Below are positions 13,616 through 14,519 of a DNA stretch of 14,519 bases, in pieces. Where the stretch lies: the NCBI GenBank assembly GCA_002298885.1, contig DBMK01000168.1, positions 1 to 14,519 on the forward strand, in the 5' to 3' direction. The number at the start of each line of letters is the position of its first letter. The stretch's first letter is position 1. The notes beneath the pieces were generated by a model. It was not told the DNA's origin, made no database searches, and saw only the letters and a list, made by a program, of their open reading frames with translations. The DNA is from Anaerolineaceae bacterium UBA700. GTDB taxonomy: Bacteria > Chloroflexota > Anaerolineae > Anaerolineales > Anaerolineaceae. A program made the translations under genes and the position numbers.

Positions 13616-14296
13616 TTATTCCGCCAGGGCAAACTCTCCCCAGGTAGAATTGCCACCGTTCCAGTATTCGTGCAAGGCATTGCGCAGGCGCAGGCGGGCG
13701 CGGGCCAGGCGGCTCTTGAAGGTGCCCATGCAGATGCCCATTACCCGGGCCGCTTCTTCGTAATCTAATTCTTGGATGTCGACCAGTACGACGGCGGTGC
13801 GGTAATCCGGGTGGAGCTTGCCCAGGCATTCCTGGACCGCTTCCACCATCTGCTCCGTCTCGACGGTCTTTTCGACGGTCTGGGAGGGGTCGACCATCCA
13901 AGATGCCGATTCGTACTCTTCGCCTTCCTCGTCCACCGGTTCGAGGGCGGTGAACGGGTGTTTTTTAATCCGCCGCAGCATGTCGATGCAGGTATTAGTG
14001 GTGATGCGCAGCAGCCAGGCCTTGAAAGTGGTGCCGAACACGGTGTGGATGTTCTGGTAGGCCCGGATGAAAGCTTCTTGAGCGGCGTCCTCGGCGGCTT
14101 CCTGCTCCCCCAGCACCCAATAGGCCTGGCGGTAGACCAGGTCCTGGTAGTTGAGCACCAACTGGTTGAAGGCTTCCAGGCTGCCTTTTTGGGCTTTTTG
14201 GATCAAGCGGGTTTCCTGTTCGATGCGGCTGTTTGGGGAATAAACCTGTTTGAAATCAGGAATTGGGGCTGAATAGGCTGTCACTGTTTGGATCAT
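13616..14296 (-). CDS. ECF-family RNA polymerase sigma factor
   Basis: 226 residues. Region 2 spans about 32-110, with LIQKAQKGSLEAFNQLV, the core-binding QEAAEDAAQEAFIRAY (65-80) and W-L-L-R-I-T-T-N-x-C-I-D-x-L-R-R. An acidic linker follows (about 118-150), then region 4 (152-208) with LHPDYRTAVVLVDIQELDYE and the helix-turn-helix ARVMGICMGTFKSRLARAR. Start: the ATG at 14296 has GGGAGAG about 5 nt upstream. The open frame extends 60 codons further, but that part crosses a palindrome and has no family resemblance. No anti-sigma gene follows, because the downstream neighbour is convergent; a partner would have to lie elsewhere. A TATACT box near 14347-14352 may be its -10. The target genes are unknown. 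Confidence 0.93.
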   Translation of the reverse strand: MIQTVTAYSAPIPDFKQVYSPNSRIEQETRLIQKAQKGSLEAFNQLVLNYQDLVYRQAYWVLGEQEAAEDAAQEAFIRAYQNIHTVFGTTFKAWLLRITTNTCIDMLRRIKKHPFTALEPVDEEGEEYESASWMVDPSQTVEKTVETEQMVEAVQECLGKLHPDYRTAVVLVDIQELDYEEAARVMGICMGTFKSRLARARLRLRNALHEYWNGGNSTWGEFALAE

Positions 14297-14395
14297 GGTG
14301 TCTCTCCCTCGGGCATCGGGCATGCCACTCAAGTTTCTATGCTGCCAGTATAGCCAGGAGGGGGGGTTAATTTCTTCACACCAATGGATAATCCA

Positions 14396-14430
14396 GAGGG
14401 TTAATTCGTAGGTAGTACGAATTAACCCTC
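14396..14430. terminator. 15-bp palindrome upstream of the ECF sigma gene
   Basis: Arms 14396-14410 and 14416-14430 (gagggttaattcgta and its complement) are perfect, with a 5-nt loop. It lies about 100 nt upstream of the sigma gene start. It may terminate a gene beyond the window or serve as an operator. T-run support is slight (ctttga on the plus side). A partial direct repeat of one arm, gggttaat, lies at about 14363-14370. Confidence 0.5.
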
Positions 14431-14498
14431 TTTGACTTAAATATTTTTGGAGTCTGGTCTTTTTCGAAAAGGCCATAAATAGAGCCCCACCCCCTGCC

Positions 14499-14519
14499 CC
14501 CGCCCCAAAATCGGGCGGG
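14499..14519. repeat. C/G-rich hairpin at the window end
   Basis: A 7-bp stem cccgccc/gggcggg closes a 7-nt loop and is cut by the window edge. With the preceding C-rich run it resembles the left arm of the inverted repeat at 9428-9553 (both continue into caaaat). Confidence 0.4.

Noticed and set aside
14297..14476. N-terminal 60-codon extension of the ECF sigma factor
   Set aside because: It crosses a perfect 15-bp palindrome, lacks family similarity, and the internal ATG at 14296 has a strong RBS.

Overview
The window reads as a piece of a moderately GC-rich bacterial chromosome. The best guess is Chloroflexota, class Anaerolineae or a near relative. That guess rests on the Thr/Pro-rich lipoprotein linker, the gene types and the many intergenic hairpin repeats; no rRNA or other phylogenetic marker is present, so it is inference. 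I see 13 genes I would stand behind and no tRNA, rRNA, CRISPR array or intact insertion sequence.

Layout. (1) 33-2901, minus strand: a MarR-type repressor gene with a strong promoter overlapped by a large palindrome, then a YceI-family gene, a strong intrinsic terminator, an NADPH-dependent FMN reductase gene and an overlapping membrane (possible ion channel) gene. The last two have no room for their own promoter after the terminator, so they probably depend on read-through. (2) 3252-4522, plus: a copper-handling pair, a UreH/DsbD_2-type membrane transporter fused to a cupredoxin domain and a CopZ-like HMA chaperone. (3) 4560-4680: intergenic hairpin repeats. (4) 4769-6563, plus: a DUF3298/RsiV-like lipoprotein and a PIG-L (LmbE) deacetylase. 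(5) 6613-9195, minus: clpB, convergent with the deacetylase gene across a long inverted repeat that includes both stop codons. (6) 9196-9862: a repeat-rich intergenic region (a second copy of the hairpin module and a MITE-like C-rich inverted repeat), then a clear cyclic-di-GMP-I riboswitch with terminator. (7) 9863-11035, plus: an AT-rich gene for an unrecognised three-TM membrane protein under that riboswitch. (8) 11190-12790, plus: a two-cluster 4Fe-4S protein and a FAD/NAD(P)-dependent oxidoreductase. (9) 12883-13536, plus: a hemerythrin-domain protein with a good sigma70-type promoter. (10) 13616-14296, minus: an ECF sigma factor, convergent with the hemerythrin gene across another very long hairpin.

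Much of the window is about redox, metal and protein stress: FMN reductase, copper export, ClpB, ferredoxin-reductase pair, hemerythrin and an ECF sigma factor. The most interesting item is the c-di-GMP riboswitch unit. The aptamer keeps the key ligand-contacting bases. Its 3' strand can also pair with the 5' arm of the downstream terminator, which predicts an OFF switch for a membrane protein of unknown function whose base composition differs sharply from its neighbours. Second in interest are the fixed-geometry 53-nt double-hairpin module, present twice, and the long near-perfect inverted repeats that start at or span stop codons.
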